Positions 48,712 through 57,379 of a stretch of 64,000 bases of DNA are shown here, in pieces. The first letter of the stretch is position 1; each line of letters begins with the position of its first letter. The position numbers and the translations under genes were made by a program. Origin of the DNA: Psychrobacillus sp048572895 (GTDB lineage: Bacteria > Bacillota > Bacilli > Bacillales_A > Planococcaceae). The notes under the pieces are model-generated. The model did no database searches. It saw only the letters and a program-made list of their open reading frames with translations, and was not told the origin of the DNA. The stretch spans positions 3,224,001-3,288,000 of the forward strand of contig NZ_CP183878.1 in NCBI RefSeq assembly GCF_048572895.1, in the 5' to 3' direction.

Positions 48712-48730
48712 CACTAATCGAAGTTGTATT

Positions 48731-50320
48731 TTATTCACTTTTACTAACGTTCCATAATATTGGTCCGATTAAATTATTATAGCCAACTACTTTAGTACTA
48801 ACAGCCACTAAGTCTTTGTTGTTCCCAACTTTCAAGATTGGTAGGTACTCCCAAACTTCAAGCTGTAGCTCATCAATTAGTGGCTTTGCTTCTTCAAAAC
48901 TTTTAGAAGATGTGATATCAGTAAGTAATTGATCAATTTCAGGGCTATTTGTCCATCCAGCATACTCCGCTCGTGAAGCTAAGAACGGATTTTGATGGAT
49001 TGTAGGTCTTACAGCAAACGTCATTGGGAACACGTCAAAATTATTTGGATCCGTTCTTCTCTCTTGAAGTGTTGGCCAATCATAAACATCCAGTTTAGAT
49101 TTAACACCAATACTTTCTAACACTTGCTGAGCAACTACCGCAAGATTATATTGAGCAGGATAATCCTTCGTCGTTAATATAACTAGTTCTTCACCGTTAT
49201 AGCTAGATTCTTCTACTAATTGTTTTGCTTTTTCAATATCATTTTGATTGTAATATTCTTTTCCAGCTTCACTATACCAATTTACTTGACTTGGCAATGA
49301 CAAACTTGAATCTATTTCAAAAAATTGCTCATCACTATAAGCAGCTATTAGTGCGTCTTCTACATTTAATGCAGCATTAAATGCTTGTCGTAAATTCACA
49401 TCAGAAAACGGGCCTGATTTTTTATTGAATACATAGGTAGAAGTACCACCGTCACTATATACCGGCTCAACGCCATCAGTCGCTTCTAGTTGTGCTACAC
49501 TGTCAAATGGCACCTCAAAAGCAATATCATACTCTCCTGTAGTAACCCCGGAAACTCTTGTCGATTCATCCGCAACAATTTTAAAATATACATCTTTTAC
49601 AAGTGCTTCTTTTTTACCTCCTAAACCGCTAGCATCTTCTTCACGGGATGCATACTCATCAAATCTAGTTAAGTGGATATGTTGATCTACTTTCCATTCC
49701 TCTAATTTAAAAGGGCCAGTTCCAATATATTCTGTCAAACCACTTTCACTTGCAGATTCCACCGACTCTTTTGGAACAATTGCAGGAAAAGGTGCTGTAT
49801 CAGCCAACACGAACGGTACTATTAAAGAAGCTTTTTCTATATGTAGTTCCACTGTTAAAGGGTCTACTTCTACAAATTTTGCTCCAGCTAAGTTCGCTTT
49901 ACCTTGGGTAGAAGTAAGCATCCATTTTTCCATTGATGCTACGACATCGTCTGCCTGCAATCCTTCCCCATTATGGAATTTAACGCCCTCACGTAAATGG
50001 AAGGTATACGTTAATCCATCTTCACTCACTTCATATGATTCTGCTAAAGAAGGAACAACTTCATAGTTTTCATTTAATGTTAATAATTGCTCAAATATTT
50101 GTCTAGATACATCCCTTGTGGATTGATTGGTCGTTAAATGTGGATCTAAGGTCTGTAAATTTGTAGGATATGCAATATTTAACACAGCATCCTTATTAAT
50201 ATTTCCTTCTGTTGTTGAATCTGAATTCGAACCTGCTGACTCATCCTTATCGCTACAAGCAGCCAATAGAAGAATTGTCATTACCATTAAAACCAACAAA
50301 AAATTCAGTGCCTTTTTCAA
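48731..50320 (-). CDS. oppA: Oligopeptide-binding lipoprotein
   Basis: A 529-aa extracytoplasmic substrate-binding protein (SBP family 5). I chose the TTG at 50320, giving MKKALNFLLVLMVM, because GGGGGAG stands 7 bp before it; the next TTG upstream is inside that site. A lipoprotein signal ends in LLLAAC, so Cys22 would carry the lipid anchor. The family motif region is AESYEVSEDGLTYTFHLREG, with KFHNGEGLQADDV after it. It is the first gene of the operon, behind a strong promoter. Confidence 0.93.
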   Translation of the reverse strand: MKKALNFLLVLMVMTILLLAACSDKDESAGSNSDSTTEGNINKDAVLNIAYPTNLQTLDPHLTTNQSTRDVSRQIFEQLLTLNENYEVVPSLAESYEVSEDGLTYTFHLREGVKFHNGEGLQADDVVASMEKWMLTSTQGKANLAGAKFVEVDPLTVELHIEKASLIVPFVLADTAPFPAIVPKESVESASESGLTEYIGTGPFKLEEWKVDQHIHLTRFDEYASREEDASGLGGKKEALVKDVYFKIVADESTRVSGVTTGEYDIAFEVPFDSVAQLEATDGVEPVYSDGGTSTYVFNKKSGPFSDVNLRQAFNAALNVEDALIAAYSDEQFFEIDSSLSLPSQVNWYSEAGKEYYNQNDIEKAKQLVEESSYNGEELVILTTKDYPAQYNLAVVAQQVLESIGVKSKLDVYDWPTLQERRTDPNNFDVFPMTFAVRPTIHQNPFLASRAEYAGWTNSPEIDQLLTDITSSKSFEEAKPLIDELQLEVWEYLPILKVGNNKDLVAVSTKVVGYNNLIGPILWNVSKSE

Positions 50321-50394
50321 AAATAACTCCCCCAATATATCAATGTTTGGTCAGGTATATTAGTAACAATCAAATCCCTACTAAACCTATTGTA

Positions 50395-50423
50395 TTTATA
50401 CTACTTCACCAAAGTAAAGTCAA
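50395..50423 (-). promoter_or_regulatory. opp operon promoter
   Basis: On the minus strand TTGACT (50418-50423), 17 bp, TATAAA (50395-50400), a near-consensus sigma-A promoter with an untranslated leader of about 65-70 nt before oppA. Confidence 0.75.
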
Positions 50424-50446
50424 TTCATAAATTTCAAAAAATAATA

Positions 50447-50672
50447 AAAACCTGTTTCTATCGTTTTGGAAGGACTTTGGACAGACAGTTTTGCTATATG
50501 ATTACCGAGTGAATTTTAGGGATATTGGTTGGTTGTGACTTCCGACACAACCGACCAACATCCTTTTTTCCGGTATTCTTATAGTGTTTGTCTGTCCATC
50601 GTCCTCCTACAACGCTTAGAAACAGGTTAAAGTCCCACGAACACAGAATTCACAGGACATTTTATATATTTC
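50447..50672. repeat. Dispersed palindromic element, copy B
   Basis: This copy is a long palindrome: AACCTGTTTCTA at the left end (from about 50449) pairs with TAGAAACAGGTT-like sequence ending near 50628, and GGACAGACAG pairs with TGTCTGTCC; the tip is GTTGGTTGTG/CACAACCGAC (about 50526-50556). The region after 50628 matches the end of copy A (CCCACGAACAC, ACATTTTAT). No reading frame is present. It separates the opp promoter from the catalase terminator. Confidence 0.75.
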
Positions 50673-50679
50673 CCTATCT

Positions 50680-50719
50680 AAAAAAACCTCACTTCCTAAT
50701 TTCTTAGAAAGTGAGGTTA
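50680..50719 (-). terminator. Catalase terminator
   Basis: On the minus strand AACCTCACTTTCT pairs with AGGAAGTGAGGTT, followed by TTTTTT. It lies 6 bp after the catalase stop. Confidence 0.92.
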
Positions 50720-50724
50720 ATCAA

Positions 50725-52320
50725 TTAATAAGGTTCAGCTTCATGGCCTTTATCGACTGCTTGTTCTGGAGCTTTATCTCCGTTTTTATTTCCTAACGGT
50801 TTTTGAGAGGACCCATTACTTTTTGCGTGAGCAAGCCCTTCTCTTAAATGTCGACCATAGTCTTCATCTGCTTCCTCCGCTAAGACAATCATCTTTTCTT
50901 GAATCCTTGGATCACAGGCAGAGAGGTCATTAACTAAATTGGAGATAAGCTCTGTTTTTTCCCATTGCTCAAATTGGCGATAAGTTTCTCCTGCTTGCTT
51001 TGTATTACTTTGGCGCTCGATGGACTCGCGAACTAAGTTTCCTTTTATCATTGGAGTATACTCTTTACCTATCTGTGTTGCTTCCTTTAAGCCATCTAAT
51101 ATAGACGGTTCGTAGTTGATATGTGGATTTTGGAATGGTCCTCTATCTAACTTGTATGCCATTTGGCCACCGCTTTGATTTGTTGCAACTCGTTTTTTAG
51201 GCGCATTGATGGGAAGCTGTAAATAGTTCGCTCCGACACGATGCCTTTGTGTATCAGAATACGAAAATGTGCGACCCTGTAGCATTTTATCGTCTGAAAA
51301 GTCCAGCCCATCTACGAGCACGCCCGTACCAAATGCTGCCTGCTCCACTTCTGTAAAATAATCCTCCGGGTTTCGATCTAACACCATTTTCCCTACAGCC
51401 TTCCATGGGAATAAATCCTCTGGCCAAAGCTTTGTATCATCTAATGGGTCAAAATCTAGCTCCGGATGATCATCATCACTCATTGTTTGAACTAGTAACT
51501 CCCATTCAGGGAAATCTCCCTTTTCAATTGCATCATATAAATCTTGAGTAGCATGATTAAAATTTTTCGCCTGGATTTCCTCTGCTTCTTTTTGAGTTAA
51601 ATTACGAATACCTTGCTTCGGCTCCCAATGATATTTTACGAGTACTGCTTTTCCTTCATCATTTACCCATTTATACGTATTCACACCAGACCCTTGCATC
51701 ATTCGATAATTTGCAGGAATCCCCCATGGTGAATATACAAAAGTCACCATATGGAATGACTCAGGAGAGCTCGCACAAAAATCAAAAAAGCGTTCGGAAT
51801 CCTGAATATTCGTTACCGGATCTGGCTTAAACGCATGAATCATATCTGGAAACTTTATCGCATCTCGAATAAAGAATATTTTCAAATTGTTACCTACCAA
51901 ATCCCAGTTACCATCCTCTGTATAAAACTTCACTGCAAATCCACGAGGATCACGCAATGTTTCAGGAGAATGCCCACCATGGATTACGGAGGAAAACCGA
52001 ACAAATACTGGAGTTTTCTTCCCCTTTTCCTGAAATAATTTAGCTCGAGTATATTTAGATACTTTCTCATCTCCAACAGCACCATAGGCCTCAAAATAAC
52101 CATGCGCACCTGCACCTCTTGCATGTACTACACGCTCTGGCACTCGTTCTCTATCAAAGTGACTAATTTTTTCGATGAAATCATAATTTTCTAAAGTAGC
52201 TGGTCCTCTGTTTCCGACTGTTCTCATATGCTGATTATTCGTTACAGGATGTCCCTGTCTATTCGTGAGGGTATCCTCATTTTCCACATTGGTCTCGTAA
52301 TTTGGTTGTTCTTCTGTCAC
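50725..52320 (-). CDS. katA: Catalase (haem, monofunctional)
   Basis: A 531-aa clade 3-like haem catalase that dismutates hydrogen peroxide in the cytosol. The distal His66 is in PERVVHARGAGAHGYFE, the distal Asn lies in WDLVGNNLKIFF, and the proximal Tyr is in FSYSDTQRHRVG. The C-terminal tail of about 30 residues is polar and variable. Spore catalase KatX or KatB are other options, so the symbol is by likeness. It starts at ATG after AGGAGGATGAAG. I did not find a convincing PerR box upstream. Confidence 0.93.
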   Translation of the reverse strand: MTEEQPNYETNVENEDTLTNRQGHPVTNNQHMRTVGNRGPATLENYDFIEKISHFDRERVPERVVHARGAGAHGYFEAYGAVGDEKVSKYTRAKLFQEKGKKTPVFVRFSSVIHGGHSPETLRDPRGFAVKFYTEDGNWDLVGNNLKIFFIRDAIKFPDMIHAFKPDPVTNIQDSERFFDFCASSPESFHMVTFVYSPWGIPANYRMMQGSGVNTYKWVNDEGKAVLVKYHWEPKQGIRNLTQKEAEEIQAKNFNHATQDLYDAIEKGDFPEWELLVQTMSDDDHPELDFDPLDDTKLWPEDLFPWKAVGKMVLDRNPEDYFTEVEQAAFGTGVLVDGLDFSDDKMLQGRTFSYSDTQRHRVGANYLQLPINAPKKRVATNQSGGQMAYKLDRGPFQNPHINYEPSILDGLKEATQIGKEYTPMIKGNLVRESIERQSNTKQAGETYRQFEQWEKTELISNLVNDLSACDPRIQEKMIVLAEEADEDYGRHLREGLAHAKSNGSSQKPLGNKNGDKAPEQAVDKGHEAEPY

Positions 52321-52398
52321 TCTTCATCCTCCTAAACATTCAGATAGAATTAACATTCTCCTCTATACTGTCCAGAACGATGAGTAAATATTCCAATA

Positions 52399-52995
52399 TT
52401 ACATAAAGCTTGCTATCGAAAAGGCATATTTTCTCCAACCAGATATATGAATCGGTATCTCTACTTTCCTTTTACTACTAATGTATGTTTGTAAATTCCC
52501 TTTAAATTTTAATGTTAATGCTGAAAGCTGTTCAAAATGATGCGGTTGAGCCAAAGGAGGTGCAACCTGTAGTCGCGAAGATGAACATTCTTTCATAATT
52601 GTCGCGACAAATTGGGAACAAAAGAAAGCATTCTCACGCTCCATCTCAATATTAATCGCAACAAACACCAAGCCTATTAAATTATATTTATATAATTGTT
52701 TTTGTTTTTCCATTTGGCTAATTTTACTTTTCATCCGCATATATTCGGAGTCTGTCACCTCACACTCATAAATAGCACAGGTTGCCTTTTGGAATAGTCC
52801 TTCAACAGGGTTCTCCTTAATGAACCCTCCATTGAATGGATTATGACTACTTTTCCGACCAAAACTATACATATCAATTAATTCCTCATCAAAAGCAATA
52901 GAGGCATGGTTTAAATCTTTTTTTGTATACATCCCAATCGCCTTCGAAAATAATGTACCAGTATTACTAAGAATTATATAAATCTTTTTCCCCAT
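52399..52995 (-). CDS. Permuted papain-like (NlpC/P60 superfamily) protein
   Basis: A 198-aa protein without signal peptide. Two blocks suggest a YiiX/YycO-type permuted papain fold: His30 in LNHASIAFDEEL early on, and Cys126 in NAFFCSQFVATIM much later. This His-before-Cys order is the hallmark of the permuted group. No named enzyme matches; amidase or thioesterase action on lipid or peptide is typical of the superfamily but unproven here. It starts at ATG after GAGGTGGCAAA. Upstream is an approximately 400-bp gap towards a divergently transcribed operon. Confidence 0.65.
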   Translation of the reverse strand: MGKKIYIILSNTGTLFSKAIGMYTKKDLNHASIAFDEELIDMYSFGRKSSHNPFNGGFIKENPVEGLFQKATCAIYECEVTDSEYMRMKSKISQMEKQKQLYKYNLIGLVFVAINIEMERENAFFCSQFVATIMKECSSSRLQVAPPLAQPHHFEQLSALTLKFKGNLQTYISSKRKVEIPIHISGWRKYAFSIASFM

Positions 52996-53390
52996 TTTGC
53001 CACCTCGTTCATAAGAGACATCTTTGCCTCAATTCTATTATTCTAATCATGCTTTATTCACTGATTATTCCATACGTACTTAAGGTGGAAAATGACTAAG
53101 ACCTAAGGCGTAGATGTTAGATATAATAAGATTCTTAGCTGGATAGGTCGGGAAAATAATCACTATTTAACGCTATACCTTCTATTCATTTTATATAATT
53201 TCCAGAAATAATGGAAGATTCAAAATAAACTTTTCTATTAGACACTTCAAATGTATATGTGGAGTAAGTAGTCGTTTAGCCTTGTATTAATGATTGTGAG
53301 TATATTACAAAATTGTTACACTTTCATTGTTTGTAATAACTTTAAAGTAATTATTATTCTACAAAAATAAAATTTAAAAGGAGAAATAAT
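52996..53390. promoter_or_regulatory. Divergent gap with candidate operator
   Basis: This 395-bp region between divergent genes holds no frame I trust. Near the rightward operon an inverted repeat, ATTACAAA (53304-53311) and TTTGTAAT (53330-53337), could bind a dimeric repressor such as the nearby TetR protein. The rest is AT-rich without clear features. Confidence 0.4.
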
Positions 53391-53648
53391 GTGACCCAAT
53401 ATAATTTAGATGAGTTAAAACTATTAAATCAGTTTTTATTTGCTTTATTTTTAGTAGCTGATTTTGCACTTTTTCTTCATTTTGGTAATACCATTTTTCC
53501 ATGGTTTGCACTAATTGGTGCAGCTATTGGATTGTCCATTATCGTAGCTTGTTGGACAGGAAAAAAATACACATTTTTTATCGCAGCATTGTTAGTAAGT
53601 ACGACACTATTTTCAATCGTTTATAATTGGCAAACTATTATACATTAA
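53391..53648 (+). CDS. Small three-span membrane protein, 85 aa
   Basis: An 85-aa protein starting at GTG, with AAAGGAGA 6 bp upstream. Three hydrophobic spans fill most of it (about residues 12-30, 35-53 and 59-77), after a short polar N-terminus (TQYNLDELK). I do not recognise a family. It is the first gene of the GMC dehydrogenase operon, 28 bp before the next start, so it may anchor the complex or assist electron transfer to quinone. It has no haem-binding motif. Confidence 0.75.
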   Translation: MTQYNLDELKLLNQFLFALFLVADFALFLHFGNTIFPWFALIGAAIGLSIIVACWTGKKYTFFIAALLVSTTLFSIVYNWQTIIH

Positions 53649-53676
53649 ACTATTTATATAATTGGAGGATTCGAAT

Positions 53677-54429
53677 ATGTCAGAGCAAGAAAAAACTAAT
53701 CCTATTTTAGATAAGCGTTCATCTAGACGTACATTTATCAAAAATTCTGGATTAACTGTAGGTGGTCTTGTTTTAGGTGGAGCTATCGGCTCTCTTGTAG
53801 GAGGAAAAACAGAAACAACTACTCATACAAAAACAAACGAAGCTACTCATACTGCAATCGATTATAGTGACACACGCCAGTTTTTTGTACGTCAAAAAGA
53901 TTTTGACGCACTTAGCATAGCAACTGAACTTATTTATCCAGAAGATGAGCATGGTCCAGGCGCCATTACGTTAGGTGCACCTTACTTTATAGATAAGCAA
54001 TTAGCTAGCCCTTGGGGAATCAGCACGGATGATTATAGAAAAGGACCTTTCCAACCAGGAGAAGTGCCACTAGATAAAAGCGAAATTATGTTACAAGGTG
54101 TTCGCAAACTAAATGAGGTTGCGGAAAAAGAGCATGACGGAACATTATTTAAAGACTTAACAGAAGAACAACAAATTGCTATTCTTACTTCTTTCCAAGC
54201 AGGAGAAGTTGAAATGGATTTAGTAAATTCAGCAGCATTCTTTGCGTTACTTAGAACCCTTACATTACAAGGTTGTTTCTCAGACCCACTTTACGGGGGC
54301 AACAAAAACATGGCTGGTTGGAAAATGAAAGAATTCCCAGGAGCTCAAATGTCTTATACTTCCTATTTAGATGATGAGGAATTTGTATTAATAGAACCAA
54401 TTAGCTTAGGTGGACACAAACATTCATAA
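53677..54429 (+). CDS. Gluconate 2-dehydrogenase subunit 3-like, Tat-exported
   Basis: A 250-aa small subunit for a GMC dehydrogenase. I chose ATG at 53677 because TTGGAGG stands 8 bp upstream. The N-terminus has a twin-arginine signal, SRRTFIK (16-22), followed by a hydrophobic glycine-rich stretch to about residue 43. The body (DFDALSIATELIYPEDEHGPG) matches the subunit 3 family, whose role is to help export and mature the catalytic subunit that lacks its own signal. The flavoprotein gene follows after 26 bp. Confidence 0.9.
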   Translation: MSEQEKTNPILDKRSSRRTFIKNSGLTVGGLVLGGAIGSLVGGKTETTTHTKTNEATHTAIDYSDTRQFFVRQKDFDALSIATELIYPEDEHGPGAITLGAPYFIDKQLASPWGISTDDYRKGPFQPGEVPLDKSEIMLQGVRKLNEVAEKEHDGTLFKDLTEEQQIAILTSFQAGEVEMDLVNSAAFFALLRTLTLQGCFSDPLYGGNKNMAGWKMKEFPGAQMSYTSYLDDEEFVLIEPISLGGHKHS

Positions 54430-54455
54430 GTTAAAACAAAACGAGGAGGATTATA

Positions 54456-56180
54456 ATGGTTACAAAATTACCTAAAGTTGACGTTGTAACAACAGGGATG
54501 GGCTGGACAGGCGGTATTGTTGCTGCTGAACTTACAAAAGCCGGCTTCCATGTTGTTGGATTAGAACGCGGAGTAGAAAGATCAATCGAAGATTATTTAC
54601 ATGGTCATGATGAATTAAAATATAATATCCATAAAGAGTTAATGCAAAAGTTAAATAAAGATACAATTACTTTCCGTAATACATTAAATGATAATGCAAA
54701 ACCCGTACGTGATGAAGGTGCATTCGTAGTAGGAACTGGTACTGGCGGCGGCGGAGCACACTGGGGCGGTCAAACATATCGCTATTTCCCATATGATTTT
54801 CAGATTCGTAGCCAAACGATTGAAAAATATGGTGAAAGTAAAATCCCTACAGATGTTACTATTCAAGACTGGGGTATTACATACGATGAAATCGAACCAT
54901 ACTATTCCAAATTCGAACAAATGGCTGGTATTTCTGGGGAACCCGATCCGTTAGCAGGACATCGTTCAGTCGATTACCCAACACCTCCATTAAAAAAATT
55001 ACCTCAAATGAAAATGTTTCATGAAGCTGCCGAGAAACTTGGGTATCACCCATTTGTAGTTCCAACAGCAAACGTTTCAGAAAGCTATACAAATCCAGAT
55101 GGTGAAACGCTAAATGCATGCCAATACTGTGCATTTTGTGGTAACTATGGTTGTGAGTATGGAGCAAAAGCAGATCCAATTGTAACTGTAATCCCAACTG
55201 CAAAGAAAACAGGTAACTTTGAACTACGTACAAATTCTATCGTTACACGTGTATTATACGATGGGACGAAAGCGACTGGTGTTTTATACAGAGATACAAG
55301 AACTGGTGAGGAATTTGAACAACCAGCAGACCTTGTTGTTTTAACTAGTTATATCTTTAATAATGTTCGCTTATTATTATTGTCTGGTATAGGTAAGCCA
55401 TATAATCCAAAAACCGGTGAAGGCATTATCGGTAAAAACTATACAGATCACCATACTATTACTGGGGCAATTGGTTATTTCGAAGAGAAGAAATTCAATA
55501 GTTACATCGGTACAGGTGCTTTAGGTTCTGCTTACAATGACTTTAATGCAGATAACTTTGATCATGCTAATCTTGATTTCATCCATGGTGGTCAGATTGA
55601 AATGCATTTAATGGGCAATGAACCAATTGCTAATAACCCTGCTCCTTTTGGTACACCAACATGGGGTAAAGAATTTAAGAAAAACTCTTTACATTATTTC
55701 TACCGTAGCCTAACTGTTGTATCTCAAAGAGCTATATTACCGCACAAAGATCATTATCTAGACTTAGATCCAACGTACACAGATGATTATGGAGATCCAT
55801 TGATTCGCGTAACATTCGATTATACAGAGATGGACCATAAACGTAATGAATTTTTAGTAGAAAAATGTAATGAAGTAGTAAAAGAAATGGGTGCAGACAT
55901 TATCGATACAATCCCAATGGCTGAACATTTTGGTGGAAGATTCACTTTCCAACATGATGGTGGTGGTGTAATTATGGGAGATAGCCCAAAAAACTCTGCT
56001 GTTAATAATTACTTGCAAATGTGGGATGTAGAAAATTTATTCGTTTGTGGAGCTTCGGCATTCCCTCACTTTGGTCCGACGAATCCAACACCAACTGTTG
56101 GTGCATTAGCTTACCGAGCAGCAGAAGGCATGATCGAGTACTTGAAAAACGGCGGCGGTCCATTAGTTTCAACTAAATAA
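54456..56180 (+). CDS. GMC-family FAD dehydrogenase, catalytic subunit
   Basis: A 574-aa flavoprotein of the gluconate/glucose/fructose dehydrogenase type. The FAD loop near the start reads GMGWTGGIVAAELT, a relaxed GxGxxG. A cysteine cluster C222-QY-C225-AF-C228-GNYG-C233 suggests the 3Fe-4S site known in FAD-dependent glucose and fructose dehydrogenases. The C-terminus has FPHFGPTNPTPTVGALAYRAA with the catalytic His. It has no signal peptide, so it likely travels through Tat bound to the partner subunit. There is no separate cytochrome subunit in the operon. The substrate is a sugar or sugar acid by family. Confidence 0.9.
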   Translation: MVTKLPKVDVVTTGMGWTGGIVAAELTKAGFHVVGLERGVERSIEDYLHGHDELKYNIHKELMQKLNKDTITFRNTLNDNAKPVRDEGAFVVGTGTGGGGAHWGGQTYRYFPYDFQIRSQTIEKYGESKIPTDVTIQDWGITYDEIEPYYSKFEQMAGISGEPDPLAGHRSVDYPTPPLKKLPQMKMFHEAAEKLGYHPFVVPTANVSESYTNPDGETLNACQYCAFCGNYGCEYGAKADPIVTVIPTAKKTGNFELRTNSIVTRVLYDGTKATGVLYRDTRTGEEFEQPADLVVLTSYIFNNVRLLLLSGIGKPYNPKTGEGIIGKNYTDHHTITGAIGYFEEKKFNSYIGTGALGSAYNDFNADNFDHANLDFIHGGQIEMHLMGNEPIANNPAPFGTPTWGKEFKKNSLHYFYRSLTVVSQRAILPHKDHYLDLDPTYTDDYGDPLIRVTFDYTEMDHKRNEFLVEKCNEVVKEMGADIIDTIPMAEHFGGRFTFQHDGGGVIMGDSPKNSAVNNYLQMWDVENLFVCGASAFPHFGPTNPTPTVGALAYRAAEGMIEYLKNGGGPLVSTK

Positions 56181-56263
56181 TGCATTCGCAGGTTTAGAAC
56201 CATCATTTTTGCCCAGAATGTGTTATATTAATAACGATTCTACATATAGAAGGAGGAAATTCT

Positions 56264-56467
56264 ATGCCAAACATAGGAGTACCTGGTTTAATACTTGTAT
56301 TAATTATTGCTTTGATTATCTTTGGTCCATCTAAATTACCTCAACTAGGCAAAGCGGTTGGACAAACATTAAAAGAATTCAAAACCTCAACTCGAGATAT
56401 TATAAATGATGAAGAAAAAGATGCTCAGAAAGTCGAAGCATCTGAAGTAGATTTAGATAAGAAATAA
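56264..56467 (+). CDS. tatA: Twin-arginine translocase subunit TatA
   Basis: A 67-aa TatA/E protein. It has one membrane helix (GLILVLIIALIIF), the FGPSKLP hinge, an amphipathic helix (QLGKAVGQTLKEFK) and a charged tail. It lies 83 bp after the dehydrogenase with AGAAGGAGG before ATG, and a terminator follows, so it is the last gene of this operon. A TatC is not encoded nearby. The pairing suggests a translocase part dedicated to this enzyme, as in phoD-tatAd of B. subtilis. Confidence 0.95.
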   Translation: MPNIGVPGLILVLIIALIIFGPSKLPQLGKAVGQTLKEFKTSTRDIINDEEKDAQKVEASEVDLDKK

Positions 56468-56470
56468 TAA

Positions 56471-56512
56471 TTTTGGTTGGTCCTGACATCCGTCAAGACC
56501 AACTTTTTTATA
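56471..56512. terminator. Terminator shared by tatA and the TetR gene
   Basis: GTTGGTC-TGAC pairs with GTCA-GACCAAC (one bulge each side), followed by TTTTTT. It lies between convergent genes. Confidence 0.9.
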
Positions 56513-56516
56513 TACT

Positions 56517-57113
56517 CTATTTGAATCGAAATGAAATGGAATTGGTTTTAAATATTTCTAACAGATTATCCGCAATTTCCTCTGGCGTTTGTTTACAGCC
56601 ATCGTTTATCCATTCAAGAATAACCCCGTAAGAACCATACATTTTATACGTATTAAAGTGCTCTAGCACAATACCTTCATTTGCTTCATTTATATATGTG
56701 ATTCCTTCGAATACATCTTTAAACTTCAAAAAGAATTTTTCTTTCAAACTAGGGATGGAATCTTCCAAGTTTAATAAACGATAAAAATCCCTATTATTAT
56801 AAAAATGCCTAAAAAAGGCATTAGATGAAGGTAAAATAAGATCATATTTAATAATCTTCGTATCTAAAAAAGGTTGATGAAATGCTGCTTCTAACTCTGC
56901 TAAAATTTCCGTAACCAATTCTTCCGCTAAATCTTCCTTATCCTTAAAATGCAAATAGAAGGTGCTTCTATTATAGTCTGCCTTTTCCACTATATCGGTG
57001 ACCGTTACATTTTTATATCCTTTTTCTTTAACTAGCTGGATAAAATGCTCTTTAAAGAGATTCTTTGTTCTCCGAATTCTTCTATCCCCCATCGAATGAT
57101 TTTCTGAATTCAT
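56517..57113 (-). CDS. TetR/AcrR-family regulator
   Basis: A 198-aa repressor-type protein. I chose ATG at 57113, with AAAGGGGG 8 bp upstream. The HTH lies at about residues 30-52 (VTVTDIVEKADYNRSTFYLHF), the standard TetR N-terminal domain; the C-terminal domain resembles the TetR_C_7/YxaF-like group. It converges on the tatA end of the dehydrogenase operon, so that operon is a natural candidate target, with the inverted repeat near 53304-53337 as operator. That link is inference. Confidence 0.9.
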   Translation of the reverse strand: MNSENHSMGDRRIRRTKNLFKEHFIQLVKEKGYKNVTVTDIVEKADYNRSTFYLHFKDKEDLAEELVTEILAELEAAFHQPFLDTKIIKYDLILPSSNAFFRHFYNNRDFYRLLNLEDSIPSLKEKFFLKFKDVFEGITYINEANEGIVLEHFNTYKMYGSYGVILEWINDGCKQTPEEIADNLLEIFKTNSISFRFK

Positions 57114-57379
57114 AAGCAATCCCCCTTTTTTTTATGCATAGTGAAAATTATACATGATTAGTCACCCTTGAACCAATCTCTTTTAAGTTCGTCCATGCTC
57201 CTATATTTAATTAAGAAAGCACCTCACAAATATAAGGATTTTTCTATACTTTATTAATAACACTAGAGTCATTTACCTTATCTCCTTTCTCTTTAGTTGA
57301 ATAGATTATTGATAGGACAACACTGTTTTATCTTTTGCGATATACAGAATTGTTCAAAAAATTATAAAGGAGAGATAAA
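57114..57379 (+). promoter_or_regulatory. Upstream region of the BclB-like gene, shared with the propeller gene
   Basis: About 165 bp before the start (57215-57379) resemble those before the gene at 61796 in the same order: TTTATTAA, AACAC, CTTATC, TGAATAGATTATT, ATTGTTC and AATTATAAAGGAGAG. Such parallel leaders imply the same control, most likely mother-cell sporulation expression. I could not fit a clear sigma-K or sigma-E promoter. Confidence 0.55.

Noticed and set aside
52321..52398. PerR box upstream of catalase
   Set aside because: No segment comes close to the TTATAATNATTATAA consensus.
57215..57379. Sigma-K or sigma-G promoter before the BclB-like gene
   Set aside because: TGAATA resembles a sigma-G -35, but no matching -10 lies at the right distance; left unassigned.
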